A DNA stretch of 64,000 nt, taken from NCBI GenBank assembly GCA_030427505.1, contig JAUICH010000012.1:62001-126000 (forward strand). The letters are read 5' to 3'. Position numbers and translations under genes: made by a program. Shown in pieces: positions 33,823-42,006 of this stretch (positions are counted from its first letter, which is position 1; each line of letters opens with the position of its first letter). Origin of the DNA: Verrucomicrobiia bacterium (lineage in GTDB: Bacteria > Verrucomicrobiota > Verrucomicrobiia > Verrucomicrobiales > DEV007). The notes under the pieces were generated by a model that had not been told where the DNA came from, searched no databases, and was given only the letters and a program-made list of their open reading frames with translations.

Positions 33823-33840
33823 TGTTACAGAATTGTCACA
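33823..33840. promoter_or_regulatory. Candidate operator between the sulfatase and PHP genes
   Basis: TGTTACA (33823-33829) and TGTCACA (33834-33840) are spaced by four bases, giving a TGTnACA-N4-TGTnACA dyad 28 bp before the ATG of the PHP-type gene and in the divergent spacer with the sulfatase gene. Such spaced inverted boxes are typical of dimeric repressors, but no matching regulator is identified. Confidence 0.3.
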
Positions 33841-33868
33841 TTCCAAGAAAGCCGTTAAGCTCCTCGCC

Positions 33869-35170
33869 ATGAGGCATTCACCCCCACTCTACTGGTCTTT
33901 TTGGCTCTTGGTTTTCCTGACCACCAGTTTCACGGCTACCCCAAAAACGGCTGCTCAATACACACCCCGCGCCGCTTCGGAGGTCACTCACTGGTACCGC
34001 GGAAATACCCATACCCACTCCCTCTGGTCGGACGGAAACGACTTCCCCGAAATGATCACGGAATGGTACGTCAAAGCCGGCTACGATTTTATGGGCCTCA
34101 GCGATCACAACATCCTCGCCGAAGGCGACAAGTGGGTTTCCGCTGACTACATCCTCAAGAAGCAGCGCGCCGTTAGGAAAGGCGCTCTGGAAAAGTACCT
34201 GCACCGCTTTGGCCCGGACTGGGTAGAGCAGCGTACTGGCAAAGACGGTGGCCAGGAGGTCCGCCTCAAGACCCTGGCCGAATACCGCTCCCTCTTTGAG
34301 AAACCCGGCCAGTTCCTCATTCTCCAGGCAGAAGAAATCTCCGCTTCCTACTACCCCGAAGAAGGCAAGGCTCTGCCCATTCACATCAATGCCGTGAACG
34401 TCAAAGAAGTGGTGCCCCCTATCAAAGGCACCAAAGGCGGCGCCTCCGCCAGCGAGATCATTGGCGCCAATTTCCAGGCCATCGCCCGCCAGGAAGCCGC
34501 CACCGGCCAGCCGATTCTGGCCCACCTGAACCACCCGAACTTTCAATGGTCCCTCACCGCCCAGGACCTCGCCGCCGTGGTGGAAGACCAGTTCTTCGAA
34601 GTCTACAACGGCCACCCCGGCATCAATCACCTTGGCGACGATACCCGCCCGGGTGACGAAGCCATCTGGGACATCGCCAACACCATCCGCATCGCCGAAA
34701 TGGGCGAAGCGCCCCTCTTTGGCCTCGGCACGGACGACTCCCACACCTACCACGGCGGTGACGTTTCACCTGGCAAGGGGTGGATCATGGTCCGCGCCGA
34801 AAAGCTGGAGCCCGCCGCCCTCATTCACGCCATGCGCCGCGGCGATTTCTATGCCTCCTCTGGCGTGTTTCTGGAAGACATTGCCTACGACCCTCTGACC
34901 CGCCAGATCGCCCTGATCATCTCTCCGGATGGGGACGCCACCTTCACCTCTGAACTCATCGGCACCCGGAAAGGTTACAACGCCACTGGTGCAGAAACCG
35001 GCATCGGCGAAGTCTTTGCCACCGCCGAAGGCCGCGAGGTCACCTTTACCCTTCCCGAAGACGCCCTCTACGCCCGCGTCACCATCACCGCCAGCGTCCG
35101 TCCCGAAAACCCGTCCCACGAAGGCCAAATGAAACAGGCCTGGACCCAACCCGTGGGCTGGAGAAATTAG
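33869..35170 (+). CDS. Exported PHP-domain metallohydrolase (CehA/McbA-like)
   Basis: From the ATG at 33869 the product is 433 residues with a signal peptide (YWSFWLLVFLTTSFTATP). The metal-binding motifs of a PHP domain are clear: WYRGNTHTHSLWSDG (His48, His50), FMGLSDHN, ILAHLNHPNFQW and FGLGTDDSHTYH. CehA and McbA are PHP-type ester/carbamate hydrolases, while other members are phosphoesterases, so only the metallohydrolase class is secure. The last 90 residues look like a beta-rich accessory region. Its divergent arrangement with a sulfatase gene suggests joint regulation. Confidence 0.85.
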   Translation: MRHSPPLYWSFWLLVFLTTSFTATPKTAAQYTPRAASEVTHWYRGNTHTHSLWSDGNDFPEMITEWYVKAGYDFMGLSDHNILAEGDKWVSADYILKKQRAVRKGALEKYLHRFGPDWVEQRTGKDGGQEVRLKTLAEYRSLFEKPGQFLILQAEEISASYYPEEGKALPIHINAVNVKEVVPPIKGTKGGASASEIIGANFQAIARQEAATGQPILAHLNHPNFQWSLTAQDLAAVVEDQFFEVYNGHPGINHLGDDTRPGDEAIWDIANTIRIAEMGEAPLFGLGTDDSHTYHGGDVSPGKGWIMVRAEKLEPAALIHAMRRGDFYASSGVFLEDIAYDPLTRQIALIISPDGDATFTSELIGTRKGYNATGAETGIGEVFATAEGREVTFTLPEDALYARVTITASVRPENPSHEGQMKQAWTQPVGWRN

Positions 35171-35773
35171 CCGCCGCGCCGGTCCCGCGAGGTACGCCGT
35201 GGTTCTCTGTGGCCGGTCCTCCGCTGAGTTGCCACTCTCCCCAGACAAGGAGAGGGGGAGATGGGGAGACAAGGAGAAGAAGAGATCGAGTCAGCGAACG
35301 GTTGCCGGGGAGAGCGACAAGATGGAAGGGCGCGATCTCTGAGCGCGTTCGCGACGGCATTCACGGTTACCTACTCACCCAGTTAGCCAGCTTTCCCACT
35401 CAGCAACCAAATCTCTCTCTCACACTCCTTCCTCCAAACCACCGGCCGCCGTCACTCTCCAGCCCGGTTCGCGCGTTCCTCGCCCGGAGGTCGAGGACCA
35501 CCTTCCGCCGCGAATATTTCTCTTTTTGCTCGGTGTCCTTCCTGATCTCGGTGGGTTCAGTCCCCTGCTTCCCCTGCCAACAAGGTGGAACGTGATCTCT
35601 GAGCGCGTTCGCGAAGGCATTTCCAGGCGCCCCCCACCCTCCGAAAGGGCCCAAATTTCCCCGCTCCTTGTCTCCTTGTCTCCTTGTCTCCTTGTCTCCA
35701 CGGCTGTCGCCAACCGCCGCCGTGCCCCAACGCGCCCCCAAACGCTCTCTCAATCCACGCCCCAACGCTCTCC
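35171..35773. repeat. Intergenic region with direct repeats
   Basis: No gene is convincing in these 603 bp. Two direct repeats, 35334-35361 and 35594-35621, share 27 of 28 bases around GAGCGCGTTCGCGA, and the similarity extends upstream with small gaps (ACAAGATGGAA and ACAAGGTGGAA). The stretch 35664-35699 is four and a half copies of CTCCTTGT, and the complementary ACAAGGAG occurs at 35245-35252 and 35269-35276. This looks like a small family of dispersed repeats, not coding sequence. Confidence 0.6.
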
Positions 35774-37792
35774 TCAAAACGGAGGCTCAAACACATCAAA
35801 CGCCCGCACCCTTACCGGTCCGTCGTCCTGGTTCACCAGGGTGACCTTGTGCGGGCCGTTTTCCAATTGGTCCGCCAGCGTTACGGAGAACACCGCACCC
35901 CCGTCTCCGCCCGCGAATGACACCTCTCCCAGTGTCGCGCGGTAGACCGAAAACGTAAACGTGTCGCCGGTGCGATTCGAATAGGTGCCGTCTTTCTCTT
36001 GCCGCCTCCGCCACAGTTCCGTTGGTATGGTGATCTGGCCGGAGCCGCTCGTGAAGTCCGCGCCATTGTTGCCCACGCCGTCCGGCCCCGTCACGCTGCC
36101 CACCAGTTCGTAGTCCCCGGTGTCGCTGATCATGCGGATGGTCCAGTCCTGCGGTATCAGGTTCTTACCCAGTAACACCATGTGGGGCGACCGGTCCGCC
36201 GTCATGCCGCGTTCCGGCCGGTGATTCTTTGCTCCCGGCACGATCAACGTGGTGAGGAAGGCCGGGTAGCGTCCCGCCGGTTTGCCATCGATCAGCACAT
36301 CCGCCACTCCGCCATTGGCCGCCCACACCCCCACCAGGTCCAGCCGGTTCCCCTGGAAGCTCACCGTAATTTTCGCTCCTGCGTCTTCCAGGACAATATC
36401 GCCCTCCTTCTTGTCAAAGCCGCCTTCCACCACGACGTCTTCGCCGTCGCGAATGCTTTCCGGTTTCAATGCCATCAGCCTACGCTCCCGTTCCTGGGGC
36501 CGGTAGGCCGGCTTCGCGTTCGGTACGAGGTGACGCGCGATGTTTTCATTGATCACCAGCGCCCCGTGATCGCTCTGGTGCACCGCGTCTTTCAGCAGCC
36601 ACTTGATCCCCTCCCCATGCTCCGTGACATAGGCCGCCCACTCCTGGCGGCTTTCCACGAACTCGCAGCCGTACTTTTGCGCCACGGCGCGAATCTCATC
36701 CCACTCCGGCGCGTGAATCGTCTCTTCAGTGATCTCCTTGTCCACCTCTCGCAGGTGCAGGCTGGCGACGATGACATCCGCCGTCGAATGAGCGCGGAAA
36801 TCCGACAGCAGTTTTTCCAGATTCGCCGCGTCACCTCCGCTGTATAGAATCACCAGATCCGGCTGCCGCCCCAGCACCATCTGCCGCATCCAGCCCCGGG
36901 TGAAATCATAGTTCACCGAAGAGCCCACATGCTTCACGTATTCGATGGGTGGCGTGCCCGGAAACGTTTCCAAGAGGTGCTGCCGCAGGGTCTCCCCATT
37001 GCCCAGCATGTTCGTGTAGCTGGAGCCAATCCCCATGACCAGCAACGGCTCCACCGGTTCTTTCGGGTGTTGCAGCTTGGAGACAAAGAGGGACAAGTGC
37101 TTCCCGTCCCCCGGCCGCGTGCTCAAATCCCGCTTCGGGTACTGTGCCCGCCAACCCGCGTAAGCCGCGGAGAATTCCGCCTCCGTCGCCGGGCGCAACC
37201 GCAGATCGTCCACCGCCAAGCGCGCGCCGCCTTTCCCGGGCAACCGGAACGCGATCCGCCCGCCTGTCGCCTGCGGCGAGCTTCGAAAATAGAAGCCTAC
37301 CCGCTTCCATTCTCCCCGTGTGTCCGGAAAGGGCAGCGGGGTGTGCTTCCCAAAATAGGAAGCCTCCGACTCCGATTGATACGAGCCGGTTACGGCTCCA
37401 TCCGACTTCAGCCACAGCGAAAACAGGTAGGGCTGGTTTCCGTCCGCCAGGTGTTCCAGAGAGAAATTGAAAACCTGATCTTCCTTGGAGGCGGCGTATT
37501 GCGTCCCCTCCGGCGCGCCATCCGTGCGCAGTTCGTAGCCGCCCACCTTCAAGTCTTCCGTATTCGTGAAATCCCCTTCGAAATCCCCCCGCTCGACGCT
37601 GCCCGCGTCTGAGTATTCTGGCGGCAACGGAAAATACGTTTTTCCAATAGAAACCAGCCCAACCTCTTCAGGTTCTTCAGCTTTCGCCATCTTTTGAGCT
37701 TGAGCCTCCGGTGGGCCAAAGCTCCAGACCGTGAGCCAAACAGCCGCCACGGAAGCGGAAAATACGATGCCAGACAGCCGGAAGGTTTTCAT
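35774..37792 (-). CDS. Exported SGNH-hydrolase-like protein with beta-sandwich flanks
   Basis: A 672-residue protein with a signal peptide (SGIVFSASVAAVWLTVWS). Residues about 50-220 look like a carbohydrate-binding beta-sandwich (FSLWLKSDGAVTGSYQS, RIAFRLPGKGGARLAVDD). About 250-415 is an SGNH/GDSL-type core, with VMGIGSSYTNMLGNG carrying the likely nucleophile, LVILYSGGDAANLEK, and a closing KDAVHQSDHGALV with the Asp/His pair. The C-terminal 230 residues again form a beta region. It is probably an esterase or deacetylase acting on polysaccharide; the serine is not in a standard G-D-S-L motif, so catalysis is inferred. A perfect 15 bp palindrome lies 20 bp upstream of the start. Confidence 0.65.
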   Translation of the reverse strand: MKTFRLSGIVFSASVAAVWLTVWSFGPPEAQAQKMAKAEEPEEVGLVSIGKTYFPLPPEYSDAGSVERGDFEGDFTNTEDLKVGGYELRTDGAPEGTQYAASKEDQVFNFSLEHLADGNQPYLFSLWLKSDGAVTGSYQSESEASYFGKHTPLPFPDTRGEWKRVGFYFRSSPQATGGRIAFRLPGKGGARLAVDDLRLRPATEAEFSAAYAGWRAQYPKRDLSTRPGDGKHLSLFVSKLQHPKEPVEPLLVMGIGSSYTNMLGNGETLRQHLLETFPGTPPIEYVKHVGSSVNYDFTRGWMRQMVLGRQPDLVILYSGGDAANLEKLLSDFRAHSTADVIVASLHLREVDKEITEETIHAPEWDEIRAVAQKYGCEFVESRQEWAAYVTEHGEGIKWLLKDAVHQSDHGALVINENIARHLVPNAKPAYRPQERERRLMALKPESIRDGEDVVVEGGFDKKEGDIVLEDAGAKITVSFQGNRLDLVGVWAANGGVADVLIDGKPAGRYPAFLTTLIVPGAKNHRPERGMTADRSPHMVLLGKNLIPQDWTIRMISDTGDYELVGSVTGPDGVGNNGADFTSGSGQITIPTELWRRRQEKDGTYSNRTGDTFTFSVYRATLGEVSFAGGDGGAVFSVTLADQLENGPHKVTLVNQDDGPVRVRAFDVFEPPF

Positions 37793-37812
37793 CGGGGAAC
37801 CAGGGGGATATT

Positions 37813-37827
37813 GGACTGAATCAGTCC
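37813..37827. promoter_or_regulatory. Palindrome upstream of the SGNH gene
   Basis: GGACTGAATCAGTCC is a perfect palindrome with a single central base, placed 21-35 bp before the ATG at 37792, where an operator overlapping the promoter or leader would be expected. The rest of the 270 bp spacer to 38062 shows nothing clear. Confidence 0.3.
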
Positions 37828-38062
37828 GGGGTTAAAGGTGTTCTAAGCGTCAGAGGTCGAATGAGATAGAGGAAAGACTCAGCCATTCTCCACCAAGGAA
37901 AAGCCTACCGGCTCGTCATTCCCGGTCAACTCCCCTTCTCATGCCGGATCGCGCTATTCCCGGCACGCTTTCCCCCGTCAGCACGCGCGATGACAGGGAA
38001 ACCGAACGGCTCCCTTTTATTGAGGAGCCCGAACGTTCCAGCTCCCACGAAGGGCCCTCTCC

Positions 38063-38464
38063 TTACACCTCCTTCGAGGCCACGTATTCCACCAGCGCCG
38101 GTTCCACCAGGCTCAGGCAGATCCGGAACACCGCCGCGTCATCGGCGAAGCCGATGGTCTCGATGACGTCCGGAATCACGTCGATCGGTTTGATCAGATA
38201 GGCAAACCCAAACACCGCCACCGCCACGACGTTGAAGGGCACGTCCACGTATTTTCCTTCCTGGTACTCTTTCAGCAGCGCCAACATCAGAGCCGCTTCG
38301 TCCGCGAAGGGCACCAGAAATTCATTCCCCGAAAAGTCTTTACGGATTTCGTCTTCTTTCTCCAGCACGTCGTTCAAGTCCCGCGGCGTCATCTCCCCCG
38401 CGTGACGAGTCACGAATGCCTCGTCAAATTGCAGATCTTTGGCGGAAAGTTTGTTGGTGCTCAT
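38063..38464 (-). CDS. YkvA-like (DUF1232) membrane protein
   Basis: From the ATG at 38464 (MSTNKLSAKD) the product is 133 residues. The C-terminal part contains the DUF1232 signature YLIKPIDVIPDVIETIGFAD, a short hydrophobic segment with the conserved P-x-D-x-I-P-D motif. The N-terminal half is charged and helical. Function of this family is not established; members are often membrane-associated. An upstream in-frame extension exists but has no homology or signal. Its neighbour at 38594 runs in the same direction. Confidence 0.75.
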   Translation of the reverse strand: MSTNKLSAKDLQFDEAFVTRHAGEMTPRDLNDVLEKEDEIRKDFSGNEFLVPFADEAALMLALLKEYQEGKYVDVPFNVVAVAVFGFAYLIKPIDVIPDVIETIGFADDAAVFRICLSLVEPALVEYVASKEV

Positions 38465-38593
38465 GGTGAGAGTTTGGGCAGCGAGTGGTTGAGTCCGTGA
38501 GGCTTGGAAGGCCGAATTTCTATTCAACACCTGCCGCGAACGGATTCCAAGCCTTTGCGAAAAGTTTCGGCTCCCGGCCACGTCCCGGATGCT

Positions 38594-39007
38594 TCAAAGT
38601 TCCGCTTCGATCAGTGCCGCCATGTACTTTCCGATCGCCACATCACTCTTTTCATCCGGGTCGATCCCATACTTTCGGGCCTCCACCCTGTCCGGGAACC
38701 GTTCTGCCTCAGGCAGCGCCGCATTCTCCGAAAGATAGAGAACACTGTCTTCCAGCCGCCGCACCTGCCGGTAGACCACTGGCCCCACGGGGTAGAAAAG
38801 TGTCAGCCGCTGTTTGATGGTTTCCAGGCCGTAGGCATTGAGAGATTCCTTCAGCAGCTCCGGGTCTTTCAGCGTCTCGTCGCCCACGGTCCGCACCATG
38901 TCGCGCATCTTCGTGACGAACTGCTTCTTGTAGTACCGGGACAAGCCGTACTCGATCGCCAAGATGGCCAGGATGACGTAGATCGTGGTCTGAATGCGGC
39001 GGCCCAT
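38594..39007 (-). CDS. Small single-span membrane protein of unknown function
   Basis: From the ATG at 39007 (MGRRIQTTIYVILAILAIEY) the product is 137 residues with one membrane segment near the N-terminus, followed by a charged helical region (KKQFVTKMRDMVRTVGDE) that should be outside or in the cytoplasm depending on topology. I do not recognise it. It is divergent from mgtE and precedes the YkvA-like gene by about 130 bp. Confidence 0.6.
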   Translation of the reverse strand: MGRRIQTTIYVILAILAIEYGLSRYYKKQFVTKMRDMVRTVGDETLKDPELLKESLNAYGLETIKQRLTLFYPVGPVVYRQVRRLEDSVLYLSENAALPEAERFPDRVEARKYGIDPDEKSDVAIGKYMAALIEAEL

Positions 39008-39147
39008 GGGTCTCCAGAGTTGACCACTTACCGCCCGCCCGCAAGTCCTCCCTGCACCTTCCTTGCATGGGTTTTTACAATTTCCCGTCCGGCGCGGCTC
39101 CAGGGTTTGCATCCGGCGAAAGGCTCGTGTTTCCTTGGGCCGCCACC

Positions 39148-40551
39148 ATGGGGAAAAAGTTGAAACACAAGCGCCGGGAAATCGTCGCCCGGCTCCGTAT
39201 TCAAGCCGCGTTCGACAGCGGCCTGCCGGAGCTCATCCAGCGCATCGCCGAAAAGGCGCATCCGGCCGACGTCGCCGCCTATCTCTACGAACTGGACCCC
39301 GATGCCCGCGACCAGCGCCTCCAGAACGTCCCCGCCGCCGTCCTCGTGCGGCTCGCCGAGTTCCTCCCCATGGAGGATACCCTGCGCAGCCTCGGTCACC
39401 TGGAAGCCGAAGCCCGCACCAGCGTCCTGGACCAACTGCCAGACGACTACCTGGTGGATCTGCTCCAGGCCCTGCCCCAAGACGAGCGAGACGCCTGGGT
39501 GCAGGCCCTCCCCCCCGCCAAACGCACCCTCTCCAACAGCCTGCTCCAGTACCCGGAGAGTACCGCCGGCGGCCGCATGACCACCGCCTTTGCCAAGCTG
39601 AAGGCCGACATGACCATCCGGGACGCCATCGAACACCTGAATTCGCTGAAGGAGCGCACCGAGATCCTTTCCCGCATCTTCGTGGTGGATGAAGCCGGCC
39701 GCATTCTCGGCAAAGTCCGCCTGCGCGACCTGACCTTCAATTCCCGCCGCAACCTCATCAGCGAGGTGATGGACTCCGACACCCTCTCCATCGAGGCTCA
39801 CGCCGACCAGGAAGAGGCCGCCCAGATGATCACGAAATACGATCTTCTGGCCCTGCCCGTGGTGAACGAAGATCTGCGGCTGCTAGGCGTCATCACTTAT
39901 GACGACGCCATGGACATCCTGGAAGAGGAGATCACCGAGGACATGGAACTCATTTCCGGGATCGGTGGCGAGCGCGGCGATCAGAGCTATCTGAATACCC
40001 CCGTCCTGCGACACTTCCGCCGCCGCTTTCTCTGGGTGCTGGTGCTGGCATTTACCGGCCTGTTCTCCGGCTCGGTCCTCCTGCATTCGGAAGACGTCAT
40101 TAAGGACTTCTACATCCTCTCCCTCTACCTGCCCATGGTGGTGGCCGCGGGCGGCAACACCGGTTCCCAGGCGGCCACCATGGTCATCCGCGCCATGTCC
40201 ACGGATGAGATGTCGCCCGGCTCCTTCCTCCGGGTAGTCTGGAAGGAACTGCGCATTGGCCTTCTCATGGGCAGCTTGCTGGGGCTCTGCGTGGCCTTGC
40301 AGATCCGTTTCCTCCTGCCCGCTTCCGCGAACCCGGAAGCCATCTCCGTCCTCACGGTGGCCAAGGTCGTGGGTGTGGCGCTTACCATGCAGGTTTCTTC
40401 CTCCACCATGACCGGCGCCATCCTGCCCCTGGCCGCCAAGGCCGCCCGCCTCGATCCCGCCGTGGTGGCTTCTCCCGCCATCACCACCCTGGTGGACGTA
40501 ACGGGAATGCTCATCTACTTCAACCTCGCCCGCCTGCTGATGGCGGTCTGA
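39148..40551 (+). CDS. mgtE: MgtE-type magnesium transporter
   Basis: From the ATG at 39148 (MGKKLKHKRREIV) the product is 467 residues, the normal length; an upstream ATG at 39067 adds 27 residues without support. The N domain with helical repeats is seen in PADVAAYLYELDPDARDQRL, then two CBS domains (about 135-255; ESTAGGRMTTAFAKLKADMT, VMDSDTLSIEAHADQEEA), then five membrane helices with the signature LPMVVAAGGNTGSQAATMVI. MgtE is a Mg2+ channel closed by Mg2+ binding to its cytosolic domains. It is monocistronic here. Confidence 0.95.
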   Translation: MGKKLKHKRREIVARLRIQAAFDSGLPELIQRIAEKAHPADVAAYLYELDPDARDQRLQNVPAAVLVRLAEFLPMEDTLRSLGHLEAEARTSVLDQLPDDYLVDLLQALPQDERDAWVQALPPAKRTLSNSLLQYPESTAGGRMTTAFAKLKADMTIRDAIEHLNSLKERTEILSRIFVVDEAGRILGKVRLRDLTFNSRRNLISEVMDSDTLSIEAHADQEEAAQMITKYDLLALPVVNEDLRLLGVITYDDAMDILEEEITEDMELISGIGGERGDQSYLNTPVLRHFRRRFLWVLVLAFTGLFSGSVLLHSEDVIKDFYILSLYLPMVVAAGGNTGSQAATMVIRAMSTDEMSPGSFLRVVWKELRIGLLMGSLLGLCVALQIRFLLPASANPEAISVLTVAKVVGVALTMQVSSSTMTGAILPLAAKAARLDPAVVASPAITTLVDVTGMLIYFNLARLLMAV

Positions 40552-40613
40552 CGCTCATGCCGCTCACGCTACGCTCATCCAGCGGGCGCGGCGGACGGAA
40601 GAAGACTTACTTC

Positions 40614-41276
40614 TCAGCTCTCCTTTTCTTCCGGCAACTTCAGGGCGGCGATCTCTTCCATGATCTTCTCAGAGATCCGCGCGTTCAGTTCCTTCCCTTT
40701 CAGGCCGGACTCTTCGATGAAGGCATTCATGTCGATGGGTTCGCCCACCACCAGCGTAATGGGCGAGCGTGAGAGACGGCTCGACCCCCGCGGCAGGGCC
40801 TCATAGGTACCAAACAGCCGCACCGGCAGCACGGGCACGCGGCTCTTCATGACAATCAGGCCCACTCCCGGCTGTCCGGGTCCGAGCTGACCGTCCCAGG
40901 TACGCTGGCCTTCGGGAAAGATCAGCAGCCTTCCACCGTCCTTCAGTACCTGGATGACTTTCCGCAGGCTGGATATCTCCGGCCGCTCCTGATCGATGGG
41001 AATGGTGTTCCACCTTGGCAGCAGCCACTTGCCCACCGAACTGTTCATTAATGTCTTCCGGCCCAGGTAGGTGATGGCATCGTCATAGGCAATACCCACC
41101 ATCGGCGGATCCAGGAAGCTGGCGTGGTTGGCCGCGATGAGGCAGCCACCCGAGACATCCAGGTTTTCCCGGCCTATCACCCGATAGCGAAACAGGAGTT
41201 TGGCCGTCAGTTTGAAAAAGCTGTATCCGAGCCAGTAGGTAAACTTCATGATCGGGAGAGAAAGATATTTCTTCAA
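40614..41276 (-). CDS. plsC: 1-acyl-sn-glycerol-3-phosphate acyltransferase (PlsC family)
   Basis: A 220-residue membrane-associated acyltransferase. The catalytic H-x4-D is ANHASFLDPP (His51, Asp56), and the glycerol phosphate-binding block is FPEGQRT (residues 120-126). This family converts lysophosphatidic acid to phosphatidic acid in phospholipid synthesis. Its start overlaps the end of cmk by four bases (ATGA), so it is translationally coupled to it as the last gene of tyrA-aroA-cmk-plsC. Confidence 0.9.
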   Translation of the reverse strand: MKKYLSLPIMKFTYWLGYSFFKLTAKLLFRYRVIGRENLDVSGGCLIAANHASFLDPPMVGIAYDDAITYLGRKTLMNSSVGKWLLPRWNTIPIDQERPEISSLRKVIQVLKDGGRLLIFPEGQRTWDGQLGPGQPGVGLIVMKSRVPVLPVRLFGTYEALPRGSSRLSRSPITLVVGEPIDMNAFIEESGLKGKELNARISEKIMEEIAALKLPEEKES

Positions 41277-41977
41277 GCGCCTGACGCTGCCGCCAAGCCC
41301 TTCTCTTTCAGCAGGCGAAGCACTTTCCCGACCACTTCACCCAGGGTCAAGTCCGAGCTGTCGATGACCGCGGCGTCTTCCGCCTGCCGCAGCGGAGCGG
41401 TTTCCCGGCTGGAGTCCTGCTTGTCTCGCTCCAGCACGGAGTCCTCGATGCCTTGCGCCCGGCGCCGCGCCTGGCGGACCTCCGGGGAGGCGTCCACGTA
41501 AAATTTATAGGGAGTGTCCGGGAACACTACCGTGCCGATGTCCCGCCCTTCCATCACCACGCCCGTGCCCACATGGGCAAAACCCCGCTGTTCCACCAGC
41601 AGGGCCTTCCGCACTTCCGGGTAGGCCGCCACGGTCGAAACGTTTGCATTTACCTCTCCCGTGTGCGCCGCCTCCCCCGGGTCGGCGCCATTGACCAAAA
41701 TGGTGGCGGCTCCATCGGAGGTTGCGCACTGGAAACCGGTCTCCCCCAAGACGGAGAGCACCGCGTCCCTGTCTCCGCTATTCGCTCCACGCCGCAGCAC
41801 TTCCCAGGTAAAAGCCCGGTACATCGCGCCTGAACTGACAAAGACGAAACCCAGCGCTTTGGCTACTTCCCGCGCCACGCTGCTCTTTCCGGAAGCCGCC
41901 GGACCATCAATCGCCACTACCGGGTTACTTTCCGGGGATTCGTTGTCTGAGGGTCCGCCTGCGTGCGCTTCCATCAT
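41273..41977 (-). CDS. cmk: Cytidylate kinase
   Basis: A 234-residue CMP/dCMP kinase. The P-loop is VVAIDGPAASGKSS, followed by GFVFVSSGAMYRA; VMEGRDIGTVVFPD and FYVDASPEVRQARR are the other conserved blocks, and DSSDLTLGEV lies near the end. It supplies CDP for nucleotide pools. The aroA-cmk pairing is common in bacteria. There is a 29 bp gap after aroA and an overlap with plsC. Confidence 0.95.
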   Translation of the reverse strand: MMEAHAGGPSDNESPESNPVVAIDGPAASGKSSVAREVAKALGFVFVSSGAMYRAFTWEVLRRGANSGDRDAVLSVLGETGFQCATSDGAATILVNGADPGEAAHTGEVNANVSTVAAYPEVRKALLVEQRGFAHVGTGVVMEGRDIGTVVFPDTPYKFYVDASPEVRQARRRAQGIEDSVLERDKQDSSRETAPLRQAEDAAVIDSSDLTLGEVVGKVLRLLKEKGLAAASGA

Positions 41978-42006
41978 TCATTCTGCATCCGGGCCGTATT
42001 GCGCCC

